From positions 61,264 through 125,263 of the forward strand of contig NZ_JAOWLB010000013.1 of the NCBI RefSeq assembly GCF_025751555.1: a stretch of DNA of 64,000 nucleotides, in the 5' to 3' direction. A program made the translations under genes and the position numbers. Below, piece after piece: positions 45,715-54,257 of this stretch. Source of the DNA: Ruegeria aquimaris (lineage in GTDB: Bacteria; Pseudomonadota; Alphaproteobacteria; Rhodobacterales; Rhodobacteraceae). The notes under the pieces were generated by a model that saw nothing but the letters and a program-made list of their open reading frames with translations, had not been told where the DNA came from and searched no databases. Position 1 is the first letter of the stretch. Each line of letters opens with the position of its first letter.

Positions 45715-45852
45715 GTCTCCTCCCCATATACCGATATCTGTTTTGCAGAGCAGAATTGCATTTCGATATCCGGTTGACAACCGAGGGGGCGGGCCAAAGA
45801 CTTGACGTCAAATCGCGGTACGCACGCGTCCGCAACAGGGAGAAAGACCGAT

Positions 45853-46848
45853 ATGAAAGCCATGCTGAGCACCGCCGTGGGCGGCCCCGAAACGCTGGAG
45901 CTGACCGAACTGCCCGACCCCACGCCCGGCAAGGGAGAACTGCTCTTGCGTGTCCATGCGGCGGGGGTGAACTTTCCCGATACGCTGATGATCCGCGACC
46001 TCTACCAGATGAAGCCGCCCCGCCCCTTTGCCCCCGGCGGCGAGATCGCGGGAGAAGTGCTGGCCGTGGGCGAAGGAGTCAGCACCTATGCGCCCGGTGA
46101 CCGGGTTCTGGCACTGACCGGGCATGGCGGCTTTGCCACCCATCTGACGGTCAAGGCCAACGTCGCGGTCAGGATTCCCCACGAGATGCCCTATGAGGAT
46201 GCCGCCTGTTTCATCTTTACCTATGGCACCTCGCATCATGCGCTCAAGGACCGCGCCGCGCTGCAACCAGGCGAAACGCTGCTGATCCTGGGCGCCGCCG
46301 GGGGCGTTGGCGCCGCCGCGATCGAGCTGGGCAAGGCCGCTGGCGCGCGGGTGATCGCCGCCGTCTCAAAGCAGGAGAAGGCCGAGTTCTGCCGCCAGAT
46401 CGGCGCCGACGAGACGCTGATCTATCCGCGCGAACTGGACCGCGACGGGCAAAAGGCGCTGTCGGGTGAGATCAAGAAACTCGCCGGGGGTGACGGGGTC
46501 AATGTGGTCTATGACGCGGTGGGCGGCGCCTATGCCGAACCCTGCCTGCGCGCGATGGCCTGGCAGGGGCGCTATCTGGTCGTCGGGTTCCCGGCGGGCA
46601 TCCCCAGCATCCCGCTGAACCTGACCCTGCTCAAGGGCTGTCAGATCGTCGGCGTGTTCTGGGGCGCCTCGGTGTTCCGCGACCCCAAGGGCCATGCGGA
46701 AAACGTCGCCGACCTGTTCCGCCTCTATGCCGAGGGCCGGATCAAGCCGCAGATCTGCGCGCGTTTCCCGCTGGATCAGGCGGGCGCGGCGCTTGAGATG
46801 ATGCAGGACCGCAAGGTTCTGGGCAAGGTCGTCATCACGATGGGCTGA
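45853..46848 (+). CDS. NADPH:quinone oxidoreductase-like zinc-free MDR
   Basis: This 331-residue medium-chain reductase belongs to the quinone oxidoreductase/crotonyl reductase group. MKAMLSTAVGGPETLELTEL at the N-terminus and the Rossmann motif LGAAGGVGAAAIELGKAAGA are typical. GGGAG lies before the start at 45853. It is divergent from the acyl-CoA dehydrogenase operon, with 138 bp between starts, so the two may share regulation. The substrate could be a quinone or an enoyl thioester. Confidence 0.88.
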   Translation: MKAMLSTAVGGPETLELTELPDPTPGKGELLLRVHAAGVNFPDTLMIRDLYQMKPPRPFAPGGEIAGEVLAVGEGVSTYAPGDRVLALTGHGGFATHLTVKANVAVRIPHEMPYEDAACFIFTYGTSHHALKDRAALQPGETLLILGAAGGVGAAAIELGKAAGARVIAAVSKQEKAEFCRQIGADETLIYPRELDRDGQKALSGEIKKLAGGDGVNVVYDAVGGAYAEPCLRAMAWQGRYLVVGFPAGIPSIPLNLTLLKGCQIVGVFWGASVFRDPKGHAENVADLFRLYAEGRIKPQICARFPLDQAGAALEMMQDRKVLGKVVITMG

Positions 46849-46853
46849 CCGGA

Positions 46854-47510
46854 TCACCCCAGATGCGAAATGTCGTTGTACCCCCGGACAGCCATCCGTT
46901 CGCCATGTATCACAAGGCGGCTGATGGACCCGTTATGCGCGCCGTTAAAGGCAAACGCCTGTGCCCCGCAGGCCATTGCAAGCGCGGCGCCGATGACGCC
47001 GCCATGAACGAATACCGCGACCCGTTGGTCGGGATGTCGCGCGGCGATGCGCAACAGTCCCGACCGCACCCGCGCATGCAGTTGCGCGGTGGTTTCGGCA
47101 CCGGGGATTTCGCCCCACTCCTGTCTGTCATGGGCGCGCTGGATCACGGGATCGCCATGCGCGGCCCGGATCCGGTATTCGCCGGTATCCCAGTCGCCCA
47201 GGAAAACCTCGCGAAGGTCCGGCTCCACCATCGGTTGCAGGTTCAGATGCCCCGCCAGCGGGGCGGCTGTCTGATGGGTGCGGCGCAGCGTGGTGACATA
47301 GATCGCCGCCAAGGGTTCGGACTTCAGCCGCTCGCCGACCGCGAGTGCTTGCGCTTCGCCATTGGGGTGCAATTCCGGGTCGCCATGCCCATCGACCGTG
47401 GGAAACGCTTCGCCCGGGCGCGCGGCGCGGCTTTCACCATGCCGGATCAGCAAGAGATCCGCCGCGCCCTGCGGCGGCATATAGACAGATTGACGATATT
47501 CCTGGGTCAT
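46854..47510 (-). CDS. histidine phosphatase family protein
   Basis: This 218-residue phosphoglycerate-mutase-fold phosphatase has LLIRHGES and the second His in FVHGGVIGAAL. LRRTHQTAAPLAGHL is also present. It converges with the MDR gene (5 bp between stops) and is divergent from the enoyl-CoA hydratase. It is distinct from the RHAQ phosphatase at 40.0-40.6 kb. The substrate is unknown. Confidence 0.85.
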   Translation of the reverse strand: MTQEYRQSVYMPPQGAADLLLIRHGESRAARPGEAFPTVDGHGDPELHPNGEAQALAVGERLKSEPLAAIYVTTLRRTHQTAAPLAGHLNLQPMVEPDLREVFLGDWDTGEYRIRAAHGDPVIQRAHDRQEWGEIPGAETTAQLHARVRSGLLRIAARHPDQRVAVFVHGGVIGAALAMACGAQAFAFNGAHNGSISRLVIHGERMAVRGYNDISHLG

Positions 47511-47566
47511 CCGCGCCTCATGTTCAGTTGCGCGCCGATGGTGCCCTCAGACGGAAAGGAATTGCA

Positions 47567-48391
47567 ATGACCCGCCGCCAGATTGAAACCGGCAGCACCC
47601 TCGTCCTGTGTGAGGTCTCAAACCACGTCGCCACGATCACACTGAACAACCCGGAAAAGCGCAACGCCATGTCCGGGAACATGACCGACGCCCTGTCGCA
47701 TCTATTGCTGGCACTCGATCTCGACCCCGAGGTCTGGGTCCTGATCCTGACCGGCGCGGCAGGTGCGTTTTGCGCGGGTGGCGATGTGTCCAGCATGGGC
47801 GGCGCCCTCGCGGGCGGTACGGACCCCGATACCGATGCCATGATCCGCCGTTTGCGCCATGCCCAGGAAACCGTGGGGCTGCGTCTCTACAACCTTGGCA
47901 AGCCGACAATCGCGGCGCTGCCCGGTGCGGCGGCAGGGGCCGGCATGTCCCTGGCGCTGGCCTGTGACCTGCGGGTGATGGCTGACAGCGCCTTCCTTCT
48001 GCCGGCTTTTGGCGCCATAGGTCTGTCTGGGGATTTTGGCGGAACCTGGCTGCTCAGCCAGTTGGTTGGTCCCTCGCGCGCGAAGGAAATCTATTTCACC
48101 AACCGCCGGATCAGCGCCCCGGATGCGCTGGCGTTTGGTCTTGCGAACCGGGTTGTTACCGATGACGATTTGCAGCAAGCAACTGAAAGCCTCGCCGCCG
48201 AGATGGCTTGTTTTGCACCAATGGCGCTGCGCTATATGAAGGAAAATCACAATCGCGCACGGGTGACCGATCTGCAAACCTCGATGGAGATGGAGGCGGA
48301 CCGGATGATCCGAACGCTGCAAAGTGCGGACCATGCCGAGGGTGCCCGTGCCTTCATGGAAAAGCGCAAACCAGTATTCACAGGACGTTAG
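47567..48391 (+). CDS. enoyl-CoA hydratase/isomerase family protein
   Basis: This is a 274-residue crotonase. NPEKRNAMSGNMTDAL, GAFCAGGDVSSMGG and PGAAAGAGMSLALACD form the CoA and oxyanion sites. GAIGLSGDFGG replaces the second catalytic Glu region, so an isomerase or other activity is possible. The ATG at 47567 follows GGAAAGGAA. It lies 10 bp ahead of the MaoC gene and is probably co-transcribed with it. Confidence 0.87.
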   Translation: MTRRQIETGSTLVLCEVSNHVATITLNNPEKRNAMSGNMTDALSHLLLALDLDPEVWVLILTGAAGAFCAGGDVSSMGGALAGGTDPDTDAMIRRLRHAQETVGLRLYNLGKPTIAALPGAAAGAGMSLALACDLRVMADSAFLLPAFGAIGLSGDFGGTWLLSQLVGPSRAKEIYFTNRRISAPDALAFGLANRVVTDDDLQQATESLAAEMACFAPMALRYMKENHNRARVTDLQTSMEMEADRMIRTLQSADHAEGARAFMEKRKPVFTGR

Positions 48392-48401
48392 GAAAGAACG
48401 C

Positions 48402-48872
48402 ATGTCAGCACTCGCTCGGGCACTTGCGGCCGAACAGAAGAAAATCGGCACTGAAATCGGTGTGTCGAACTGGATCACCGTCGATCAGGAGATGATAGAC
48501 CGTTTTGCGGAAGTGACACATGACGACCAGTGGATCCATGTCGACCCAGAGCGGGCCGCCCAAGAAACCCAATTTGGTGGCGCCATCGCGCACGGGTTTC
48601 TGACGCTGTCTCTGGCCAGCCGCTTTGTCTATGACGTGCTGCCCGAACAACCCGGGCAGGTCATGGGCATCAACTATGGCTTCAATAAGGTCAGGTTCCT
48701 TGCTCCCGTCCTCGCTGGATCACGCCTGCGCGGGCGGTTTGTCCTGAAGGACGCGCGCCAGCGTTCGGCAACCAAACTGCTGCGCGAACACGCGATGACA
48801 GTAGAGATCGAGGGTGGCAAAGCCCCCGCACTGGCGGCTGACTGGTTGGGGCTCACCATATTTGCCGACTGA
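48402..48872 (+). CDS. MaoC-like (R)-specific enoyl-CoA hydratase
   Basis: This 156-residue hotdog protein has the hydratase 2 motif with catalytic Asp and His (FAEVTHDDQWIHVD, GAIAHGFLTLSLASR). It hydrates enoyl-CoA to the (3R)-hydroxyacyl form, which suits the MFE-2-type SDR at 41.7-42.6 kb. It starts at 48402 with GGAAAG upstream. Confidence 0.9.
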   Translation: MSALARALAAEQKKIGTEIGVSNWITVDQEMIDRFAEVTHDDQWIHVDPERAAQETQFGGAIAHGFLTLSLASRFVYDVLPEQPGQVMGINYGFNKVRFLAPVLAGSRLRGRFVLKDARQRSATKLLREHAMTVEIEGGKAPALAADWLGLTIFAD

Positions 48873-48887
48873 GACCGAGACCGAAGC

Positions 48888-48949
48888 AACCTGTTCGAAC
48901 AAGCGAACTTTCACCGGTATGGGTGACAGCAATGTGGACAGAACAGGTT
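48888..48949. promoter_or_regulatory. inverted repeat AACCTGTTC ... GAACAGGTT before aroQ-luxR
   Basis: A perfect 9-bp inverted repeat (48888-48896 and 48941-48949) flanks the palindrome TGTTCGAACA (48892-48901) and an inner dyad TCACC-N6-GGTGA (48911-48926). ACCTGT/ACAGGT half-sites are the core of classical lux boxes. This may be the operator for the LuxR-type regulator encoded two genes downstream, or an RNA hairpin in the leader. Confidence 0.45.
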
Positions 48950-48989
48950 ATTCCCGTTTAAGAGATTCCTGAATGGGGATGAAATTGAC

Positions 48990-49439
48990 ATGATGAGTAT
49001 TCTGGTCCTGAACGGCCCGAACCTGAATCTGTTGGGTACGCGCCAGCCCGAGGTCTATGGCTCCACCACACTGGCAATGGTTGAAGAGGCCTGTGTGGTG
49101 CATGGCAAGGCGCTGGGGTTGGAGGTATCCTGCTTTCAGTCGAACCACGAAGGTATGCTGATCGATCAGATTCACGCGGCCAAGGGGCACAAACGCGGGA
49201 TCATTCTGAACGCCGGGGCCTATACCCATACCTCCATCGCCCTGATGGATGCCATTTCCTCGGTCGAATTGCCCGTGGTCGAGGTACACCTGTCCAACAT
49301 CCATGCGCGCGAGGCCTTTCGCCATAAATCCTATATCGCGCCGGTGGCTCTGGGACAGATCTGCGGCTTTGGCGCACAGGGATACATTCTGGCGCTCGAT
49401 GCGCTCAAGGCTCATCTCGCGAAGGGAGGAGCTTCATGA
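48990..49439 (+). CDS. aroQ: type II 3-dehydroquinate dehydratase
   Basis: This 149-residue enzyme of the shikimate pathway converts 3-dehydroquinate to 3-dehydroshikimate. It carries VLNGPNLNLLGTRQPEVYG, the loop Tyr, NAGAYTHTSIAL and VEVHLSNIHAREAFRHKSYI, with the catalytic Tyr and His. It overlaps the LuxR-type gene by 4 bp (ATGA), so the two are translationally coupled, an unexpected pairing. Confidence 0.95.
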   Translation: MMSILVLNGPNLNLLGTRQPEVYGSTTLAMVEEACVVHGKALGLEVSCFQSNHEGMLIDQIHAAKGHKRGIILNAGAYTHTSIALMDAISSVELPVVEVHLSNIHAREAFRHKSYIAPVALGQICGFGAQGYILALDALKAHLAKGGAS

Positions 49440-50191
49440 AGCTGCGCAGCTATCTGGAGTTCCTGAGCTACGTCAAGACCCTGGAAGAGCTTTGGGATGC
49501 TCATACCAAACAGATGGCCGAATATGGGTTTGACCGTCTGCTTTACGGCTACACCAGTTACCGGACGGCCACATCGCTGGGCGATCCCGAAGATTTTGTC
49601 ATCCTCACCAATCACGAGAAAGCGTATATCGACGGGTTCCTGCATTCCGGTCTCTACTTTCACGCACCTATGCTGCATTGGGCGCTGGAGAATGAAGGCG
49701 CCGGAAGCTGGAAGATGATCTCGGACATGCTGTCCAGCGCAACGATGACCCCGCAGGAGCAGCGTGTCTACGAGTTCAACGCGGCCCATGGTGTGACCGC
49801 TGGCTATACTGTCAGCTTTACGTCGGTCTCGGCCCGGACCAAGGGTGCCATTTCTCTGAGCGCCCCCATCGGCGCCAAGCAGGACGAGGTCGACGCAATC
49901 TGGAAGGAATACGGGCAGGATATCCTGCTGATGAACAATGTCGCTCACCTCAAGATCATGACCCTGCCCTATGTGGCGCCGAACCGGACGCTGACACGGC
50001 GCCAACGCGAGGCGCTGCAATGGGTCGGAGACGGCAAGACAACCCAGGACATCGCGATCTTGATGGGGTTGACGATGGCGACGGTGGAAAAGCACCTGCG
50101 ACTGGCGCGAGAGGCCTTGTCGGTGGAGACCACCGCACAGGCTGTCTTGAAGGCCACCTTGCATAATCAGATGTTCATCATGGAAGCGTGA
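49436..50191 (+). CDS. LuxR-family regulator with autoinducer-binding-like domain
   Basis: This is a 251-residue protein. Residues of about 20-165 fit the autoinducer-binding domain, with conserved Trp/Tyr/Asp-rich segments (GFDRLLYGYTSYRT, HSGLYFHAPMLHWAL). The C-terminal LuxR helix-turn-helix is LTRRQREALQWVGDGKTTQD, continuing into IAILMGLTMATVEKHL. No luxI homologue lies in the window, so it is a solo or pairs with a distant synthase. It is coupled to aroQ. The last residues extend past the HTH. Confidence 0.85.
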   Translation: MKLRSYLEFLSYVKTLEELWDAHTKQMAEYGFDRLLYGYTSYRTATSLGDPEDFVILTNHEKAYIDGFLHSGLYFHAPMLHWALENEGAGSWKMISDMLSSATMTPQEQRVYEFNAAHGVTAGYTVSFTSVSARTKGAISLSAPIGAKQDEVDAIWKEYGQDILLMNNVAHLKIMTLPYVAPNRTLTRRQREALQWVGDGKTTQDIAILMGLTMATVEKHLRLAREALSVETTAQAVLKATLHNQMFIMEA

Positions 50192-50499
50192 CGCTAACGC
50201 TCAACGCAAGAAGGTGTTGTTCTGATTTGGAAAAACCCTGCTGCCGCGTGGCCTTTCCCGGTTTCGCGCAGGGCATCCATGCCCGATCCAAACCTGAGCG
50301 TCAGGGCGCTTTCGCAAAGTTTACCAAAGGTAAGGAATCCCCGACTTTCGATCACGACAGGGGTTGGGCAATATGACTTTGTTCCGTGAGTGGTGGCTTT
50401 AGCCTAGGGACATCGGGAAAAGATCCTCATTATTCGAGAGGCGCTCTGACCCGTCCGGCGGCGAGTGCTTATTGTTCGGCAAGCACCGTCGGAGAACAT
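50192..50499. other. gene-free, structure-rich intergenic stretch
   Basis: No convincing protein frame is present. Nested complementary segments occur: TTTGGA (50226) with TCCAAA (50287), CCCTGC (50236) with GCAGGG (50268), GGGCA with TGCCC, and GGCG-A-GTGCTT with AAGCAC-CGTC (about 50458-50490). The stretch ends in a strong hairpin at 50500-50536. It could be a structured RNA or the 3' region of luxR mRNA. It was not recognised as 6S, RNase P, SRP or tmRNA. Confidence 0.35.
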
Positions 50500-50536
50500 G
50501 AGGGGCCCCATCCATCCCCATCGAGCGGGGCCCCTC
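50500..50536 (+). terminator. hairpin GAGGGGCCCC/GGGGCCCCTC
   Basis: A perfect 10-bp GC-rich stem has a 17-nt loop and is followed by TTCTC. It probably ends transcription from the aroQ-luxR side or of a small RNA. Confidence 0.55.
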
Positions 50537-50545
50537 TTCTCATTC

Positions 50546-50578
50546 AGGTGAAACCGGGGTTCCCGGTCTCACCTTTTT
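50546..50578 (+). terminator. rho-independent terminator
   Basis: AGGTGA-A-ACCGGG pairs with CCCGGT-C-TCACCT (one mismatch), followed by TTTTT on the plus strand. This is a second, stronger terminator for plus-strand transcription toward tsf. Confidence 0.7.
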
Positions 50579-50592
50579 CATGTCCGACAAAC

Positions 50593-50622
50593 AAAAAGCC
50601 GGCCGCGTTGCAACGCGACCGG
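50593..50622 (-). terminator. terminator of the rpsB-tsf operon
   Basis: CCGG-N-CGCG / CGCG-N-CCGG around a TTGCAA centre is followed on the minus strand by C-TTTTT. It lies 48 bp past the tsf stop. Confidence 0.65.
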
Positions 50623-50636
50623 TCCTGTTTTTAGCT

Positions 50637-50660
50637 GGCCACGCCCGTATGAGCGTGGCC
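50637..50660. terminator. hairpin just after tsf
   Basis: GGCCACGC and GCGTGGCC form a perfect 8-bp stem with an 8-nt loop, 9 bp after the tsf stop on the minus strand. There is no U-run, so it may be a message 3'-end stabiliser ahead of the true terminator. Confidence 0.4.
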
Positions 50661-50669
50661 GCAACGCAA

Positions 50670-51545
50670 TCAGCCTTGCGCCGCCTTGGCGACTTCGGCT
50701 GCGAAGTCTTCTTTTTCGACCACGATGCCTTCACCGACTTCCAAACGGACAAAACCGGTGATTTCTGCGCCAGCTTCGGCTGCGGCGGCCCCAACGGTCA
50801 GGTCCGGGTTGACGACGAACTGCTGGCTCAGCAGTGTCGATTCCGCCACGAACTTTTTCATCCGGCCTTCGATCATCTTTTCGATCACCTGCTCCGGCTT
50901 ACCGGATTCGCGGGCGATATCCATCTGGATCTGCTTTTCCTTCTCGACGACCGCCGGGTCCATGTCGGCTTCGCTGAGCGCGGCGGGGTTCACGGCGGCA
51001 ATATGCATCGCGACCTGCTTGCCCAGGGCCTCGTCGCCGCCCTTCATGGCGACCAGAACGCCGATCTTGCCCATGCCCGAGGTGGCGGCGTTGTGGACAT
51101 AGGTCACAACGGTGTCGCCTTCGATCTTGGCCATCCGGCGCAGGGTCATGTTCTCGCCGATCTTGGCGATCTTGTCGGTCAGCGTGTCGGCAACGGTCTT
51201 GCCGCCCAGATCGGCAGCGTTCAGCGCGTCAAGGTCAGCGACGTTGACAGCGGCGGCCGCGATCTGGCCAACCATGTCCTGGAACTCGGCGTTCTTGGCG
51301 ACAAAGTCGGTCTCGGCGTTCACTTCGACGGCGACGCCCTTGCCACCTTCGACGACAACGGCGACCAGACCTTCGGCAGCGGTACGGCCCGATTTCTTGG
51401 CGGCTTTTGCCAGGCCCTTGGTCCGCAGCCAGTCGATGGCGGCTTCCATGTCGCCGTCGGTTTCGGTCAGTGCCTTCTTGGCGTCCATCATGCCGGCGCC
51501 GGTTGCGTCGCGCAGTTCTTTCACGAGTGCAGCTGTGATTGCCAT
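50670..51545 (-). CDS. tsf: translation elongation factor Ts
   Basis: This 291-residue nucleotide exchange factor for EF-Tu starts [20 protein letters not shown] (UBA-like domain) and carries [10 protein letters not shown], both diagnostic. The ATG at 51545 is the standard start. It follows rpsB in the usual rpsB-tsf operon, 78 bp downstream. Confidence 0.98.
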   Translation of the reverse strand: MAITAALVKELRDATGAGMMDAKKALTETDGDMEAAIDWLRTKGLAKAAKKSGRTAAEGLVAVVVEGGKGVAVEVNAETDFVAKNAEFQDMVGQIAAAAVNVADLDALNAADLGGKTVADTLTDKIAKIGENMTLRRMAKIEGDTVVTYVHNAATSGMGKIGVLVAMKGGDEALGKQVAMHIAAVNPAALSEADMDPAVVEKEKQIQMDIARESGKPEQVIEKMIEGRMKKFVAESTLLSQQFVVNPDLTVGAAAAEAGAEITGFVRLEVGEGIVVEKEDFAAEVAKAAQG

Positions 51546-51623
51546 CTTGGCTCTCCTCAATTCGAAACGGATTTGGGGCAGGTCATACCCTGCCCCACTT
51601 GACATGCAGATGACAGAGACCGA

Positions 51624-52391
51624 TCAGGCCTCGGCGTCTTCCGCCAGTGCCTCTTCAACGGGCGCTTCTTCCAGCGCACCCAGGTCGACGCCAGCGGCGC
51701 CGAGCTGTGCCGACATACCGTCCAGCGCAGCGCGGGCGGCTAGGTCGCAGTAGAGGCCAATGGCGCGGGCGGCGTCATCGTTGCCGGGGATGATATAGTC
51801 GACGCCATCGGGCGAGCAGTTGGTGTCAACCACGGCCACAACCGGGATGCCCAGCTTGTTGGCTTCGGCGATGGCCAGTGCTTCTTTCTTGACGTCGATG
51901 ACGAACAGCAGGTCCGGCACGCCGCCCATCTCGCGGATACCACCCAGCGAGGCTTGCAGTTTGCCCTGATCACGTTCCATGCCCAGACGCTCTTTCTTGG
52001 TCAGGCCTTCGGCGCCGCCTTCCATGGCTTCGTCAATGGCGCGAAGACGCTGGATCGACTGAGAAACGGTTTTCCAGTTGGTCAGCGTGCCGCCCAGCCA
52101 GCGGTGGTTCATGTAATACTGTGCCGACTTTTCGGCGGCTTCGGCGATCGGGGCCGCGGCCTGACGTTTGGTGCCGACGAACAGGATGCGGCCGCCCTTG
52201 GCGACGGTGTCACGGATGACCTTCAGCGCCTGGTCCAGCATCGGAACGGTCTGGGTCAGGTCGACGATGTGGATGCCGTTGCGGGCGCCGTAGATGAACG
52301 GTGCCATGCGCGGGTTCCAACGTTGGGTCTGGTGGCCGAAGTGAACGCCAGCTTCCAGCAGCTGACGCATGGAGAACTCGGGAAGAGCCAT
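51624..52391 (-). CDS. rpsB: 30S ribosomal protein uS2
   Basis: This is a 255-residue ribosomal protein. [20 protein letters not shown] and [14 protein letters not shown] are diagnostic, as is [15 protein letters not shown]. The C-terminal acidic tail ([13 protein letters not shown]) is common in alphaproteobacteria. It is transcribed from a clear promoter with a hairpin at the start of the leader. Confidence 0.98.
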   Translation of the reverse strand: MALPEFSMRQLLEAGVHFGHQTQRWNPRMAPFIYGARNGIHIVDLTQTVPMLDQALKVIRDTVAKGGRILFVGTKRQAAAPIAEAAEKSAQYYMNHRWLGGTLTNWKTVSQSIQRLRAIDEAMEGGAEGLTKKERLGMERDQGKLQASLGGIREMGGVPDLLFVIDVKKEALAIAEANKLGIPVVAVVDTNCSPDGVDYIIPGNDDAARAIGLYCDLAARAALDGMSAQLGAAGVDLGALEEAPVEEALAEDAEA

Positions 52392-52487
52392 GCGGTATTT
52401 TCCTTTTCCGGTTTACGCCTTGGCGGGGGAGAAGAAGCGGATGCTCCAACCGGCGGTCCGAATGGGGATGTCTCCCCCAAACAGGCC

Positions 52488-52508
52488 AAAACCCCGCCTG
52501 CGGGTTTT
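52488..52508 (-). promoter_or_regulatory. leader hairpin of rpsB, terminator-like
   Basis: AAAACCC and GGGTTTT pair in the first nucleotides of the predicted rpsB transcript, ending in GGGGTTTTGG on the minus strand. It may also end the olsA message, or act as an S2-responsive attenuator. Confidence 0.4.
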
Positions 52509-52518
52509 GAATGGCGCG

Positions 52519-52547
52519 CGTATAGGCCAGCGGCACCGCGAGCGCAA
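52519..52547 (-). promoter_or_regulatory. promoter of rpsB
   Basis: On the minus strand TTGCGC (52547-52542) and TATACG (52524-52519) are separated by 17 bp. Transcription would start near 52511, giving a leader of about 120 nt before the rpsB ATG. Confidence 0.6.
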
Positions 52548-52564
52548 GGGGGAATATCGTTGTC

Positions 52565-53392
52565 TCAAGGGCGAGCCAGCTCGTGGGCGTTGCGCACGGC
52601 AGCTTCGCAAAAGGCAGCCAAGGCCTTGCGGCTATCAAAACCCGCGACACGGACGGGCTCGTGATAGATCAGCTCGACCCGGCCCTGTCTGCGGGCGGCC
52701 AGGGTCTTTAGCAGATGCGGACCGAACTCCATGTCGCCCCACCAGCCATAGAACCGGTTTGATTGTCCCTCGGGCGGATGGAATACCACCGTAACCGGCT
52801 GCACATACATGAAGTCGCGCAGCTCAGGTGTGAAAAAGGCGGCAAACAGCGTGGTCTTGAACGGCAAGACCCGCAGTCCATCGGTCGAGGTGCCCTCGGG
52901 AAAGAACAACAGTTTGTGTCCGGCTTTCAGCCGCTCTTCGAACAGCGCGGTCTGTTCGCGCGCCTTCTTGGGGTTGCGCTCGATGAACACGGTGCCGGTC
53001 GCCCGCGCCAACCAGCCGATGCCGGGCCAGCTCGCCACCTCGGCCTTGGAGACGAAATAGATCCGCTTGCGCGCGTTCAGGGCAAAGATATCGAGCCACG
53101 AGCTGTGGTTTGCCACTACCGCCCCGTGCTGGCGCATCAGCTCTCCACTGGTGGAAAAACCGATGCCAAGGATGCGAAACGCGTTGCGGCAGACGAACTG
53201 GGTGATGAACGGGGTCGCGGGACGGCGCACGCCGCACAATGGCCGCTCGATCAGCCGCACGCAGAGCAGCACCAAGAGCCCGCCAAACACCAACAGGGCC
53301 AGCGGCAGGCCGCGCAGCAGCACCAGCAGCCATCCCAACGGGCCTATTTCCAACCGCTCGGGAGGCTCGTCGCTGTTCCACATCGGGTCCAT
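52565..53392 (-). CDS. olsA: lysophospholipid/lyso-ornithine lipid O-acyltransferase OlsA (PlsC family)
   Basis: This is a 275-residue membrane-bound acyltransferase. A hydrophobic segment (GWLLVLLRGLPLALLVFGGL) precedes the catalytic HX4D motif NHSSWLD and the later FPEGTSTDG. Following directly after olsB, it should add the second acyl chain to lyso-ornithine lipid. The start at 53392 follows a GGGGGG run inside the olsB end; the longer frame from 53428 would overlap olsB. In Ruegeria pomeroyi, OlsA is also used for glutamine lipid. Confidence 0.9.
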   Translation of the reverse strand: MDPMWNSDEPPERLEIGPLGWLLVLLRGLPLALLVFGGLLVLLCVRLIERPLCGVRRPATPFITQFVCRNAFRILGIGFSTSGELMRQHGAVVANHSSWLDIFALNARKRIYFVSKAEVASWPGIGWLARATGTVFIERNPKKAREQTALFEERLKAGHKLLFFPEGTSTDGLRVLPFKTTLFAAFFTPELRDFMYVQPVTVVFHPPEGQSNRFYGWWGDMEFGPHLLKTLAARRQGRVELIYHEPVRVAGFDSRKALAAFCEAAVRNAHELARP

Positions 53393-53393
53393 G

Positions 53394-54149
53394 TCACCCC
53401 CCGGAATAAATCTTGCGCTGGCGTTCATTCAGGCGCGCGGTGTCCAGGATCAGACAGACATCGGTGGTATTGAAGGCCTGGTCGACAAAAGCGCCGTCAC
53501 CCACATATCCACCAAGGCGCAGATAGGCCTTTATCAGCGCCGGAACCTCCAGCATCGCCCGCCTGCGGTCCAGTTGGTCGGCAGGAACCCGGTTCATCTC
53601 GACAAAATGCGCAGGCTGTGCCCGAACGCGAAGCTCTTCGGGCGCAAGATGGCTATGGTATAGCAGGGAAAGCGGTTCGGCCAATGCGTCGGGATTGGTG
53701 CCATGGAAACTTGCAACCCCAAACAGAATTTCGATCTCATATCTGGCCACGTAGTTGGCCAGCCCGTTCCACAGGTTATACATCGCCATGCCGCCGCGAT
53801 AATCGCGATGCACGCAGGAACGCCCAAGCTCCAACAGCTTGCGGCCCGAGGTCTTGAGGGCCGTCAGATCGTATTCGTCCTCGGAATAGAACTGCCCCAC
53901 AGCCTCGGCCTGTTCCGACCGGAGCAGGCGGTAGACGCCGACAACTTGGCCGGACTTGTTGTCGATGCACAGCAGATGATCAAAGAACGGATCGAATCTA
54001 TCCTGCTCCAGCCCGCGATCATGGTCAACCATTGCGCCGCTGCCGCCCAGTTCCCGCACGAACACGTTATACCGCAATGCCTGGGCAGCACGGATTTCAT
54101 CTGTGGTTTCGGCGATTTTCACGGTGAACGTTGATCCGCGATCAGTCAT
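53394..54149 (-). CDS. olsB: L-ornithine N-alpha-acyltransferase OlsB
   Basis: This 251-residue GNAT-fold enzyme transfers a 3-hydroxyacyl group from ACP to ornithine, making lyso-ornithine lipid. It shows the OlsB features YNVFVRELGG, DRFDPFFDHLLC, VGVYRLL and LGRSCVHRDYRGGMAMYNLW. It is the first gene of olsB-olsA with the stop and next start overlapping. No Pho box was found upstream, so phosphate control by PhoB is not evident here. Confidence 0.93.
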   Translation of the reverse strand: MTDRGSTFTVKIAETTDEIRAAQALRYNVFVRELGGSGAMVDHDRGLEQDRFDPFFDHLLCIDNKSGQVVGVYRLLRSEQAEAVGQFYSEDEYDLTALKTSGRKLLELGRSCVHRDYRGGMAMYNLWNGLANYVARYEIEILFGVASFHGTNPDALAEPLSLLYHSHLAPEELRVRAQPAHFVEMNRVPADQLDRRRAMLEVPALIKAYLRLGGYVGDGAFVDQAFNTTDVCLILDTARLNERQRKIYSGG

Positions 54150-54257
54150 CGGAGATTGTTTCCAGATTTCCCGGTTGCGGGCAGATACCGCGCCTCTGAC
54201 GAGGTTGGCAACCGAAAGCGAACAGAAACTTTGGCGTTAACCTTTCGGTAAGGCAAA

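Noticed and set aside
50192..50540. 6S RNA, RNase P RNA, SRP RNA or tmRNA in the gap after luxR
   Set aside because: The conserved elements of each (for example GGAAAGUCC of RNase P or the GGAAGCAGC loop of SRP RNA) were not found on either strand.
54234..54250. Second CtrA-like site (TTAACCTTTCGGTAA)
   Set aside because: One half is GTAA rather than TTAA, and single mismatches of this kind are expected by chance.
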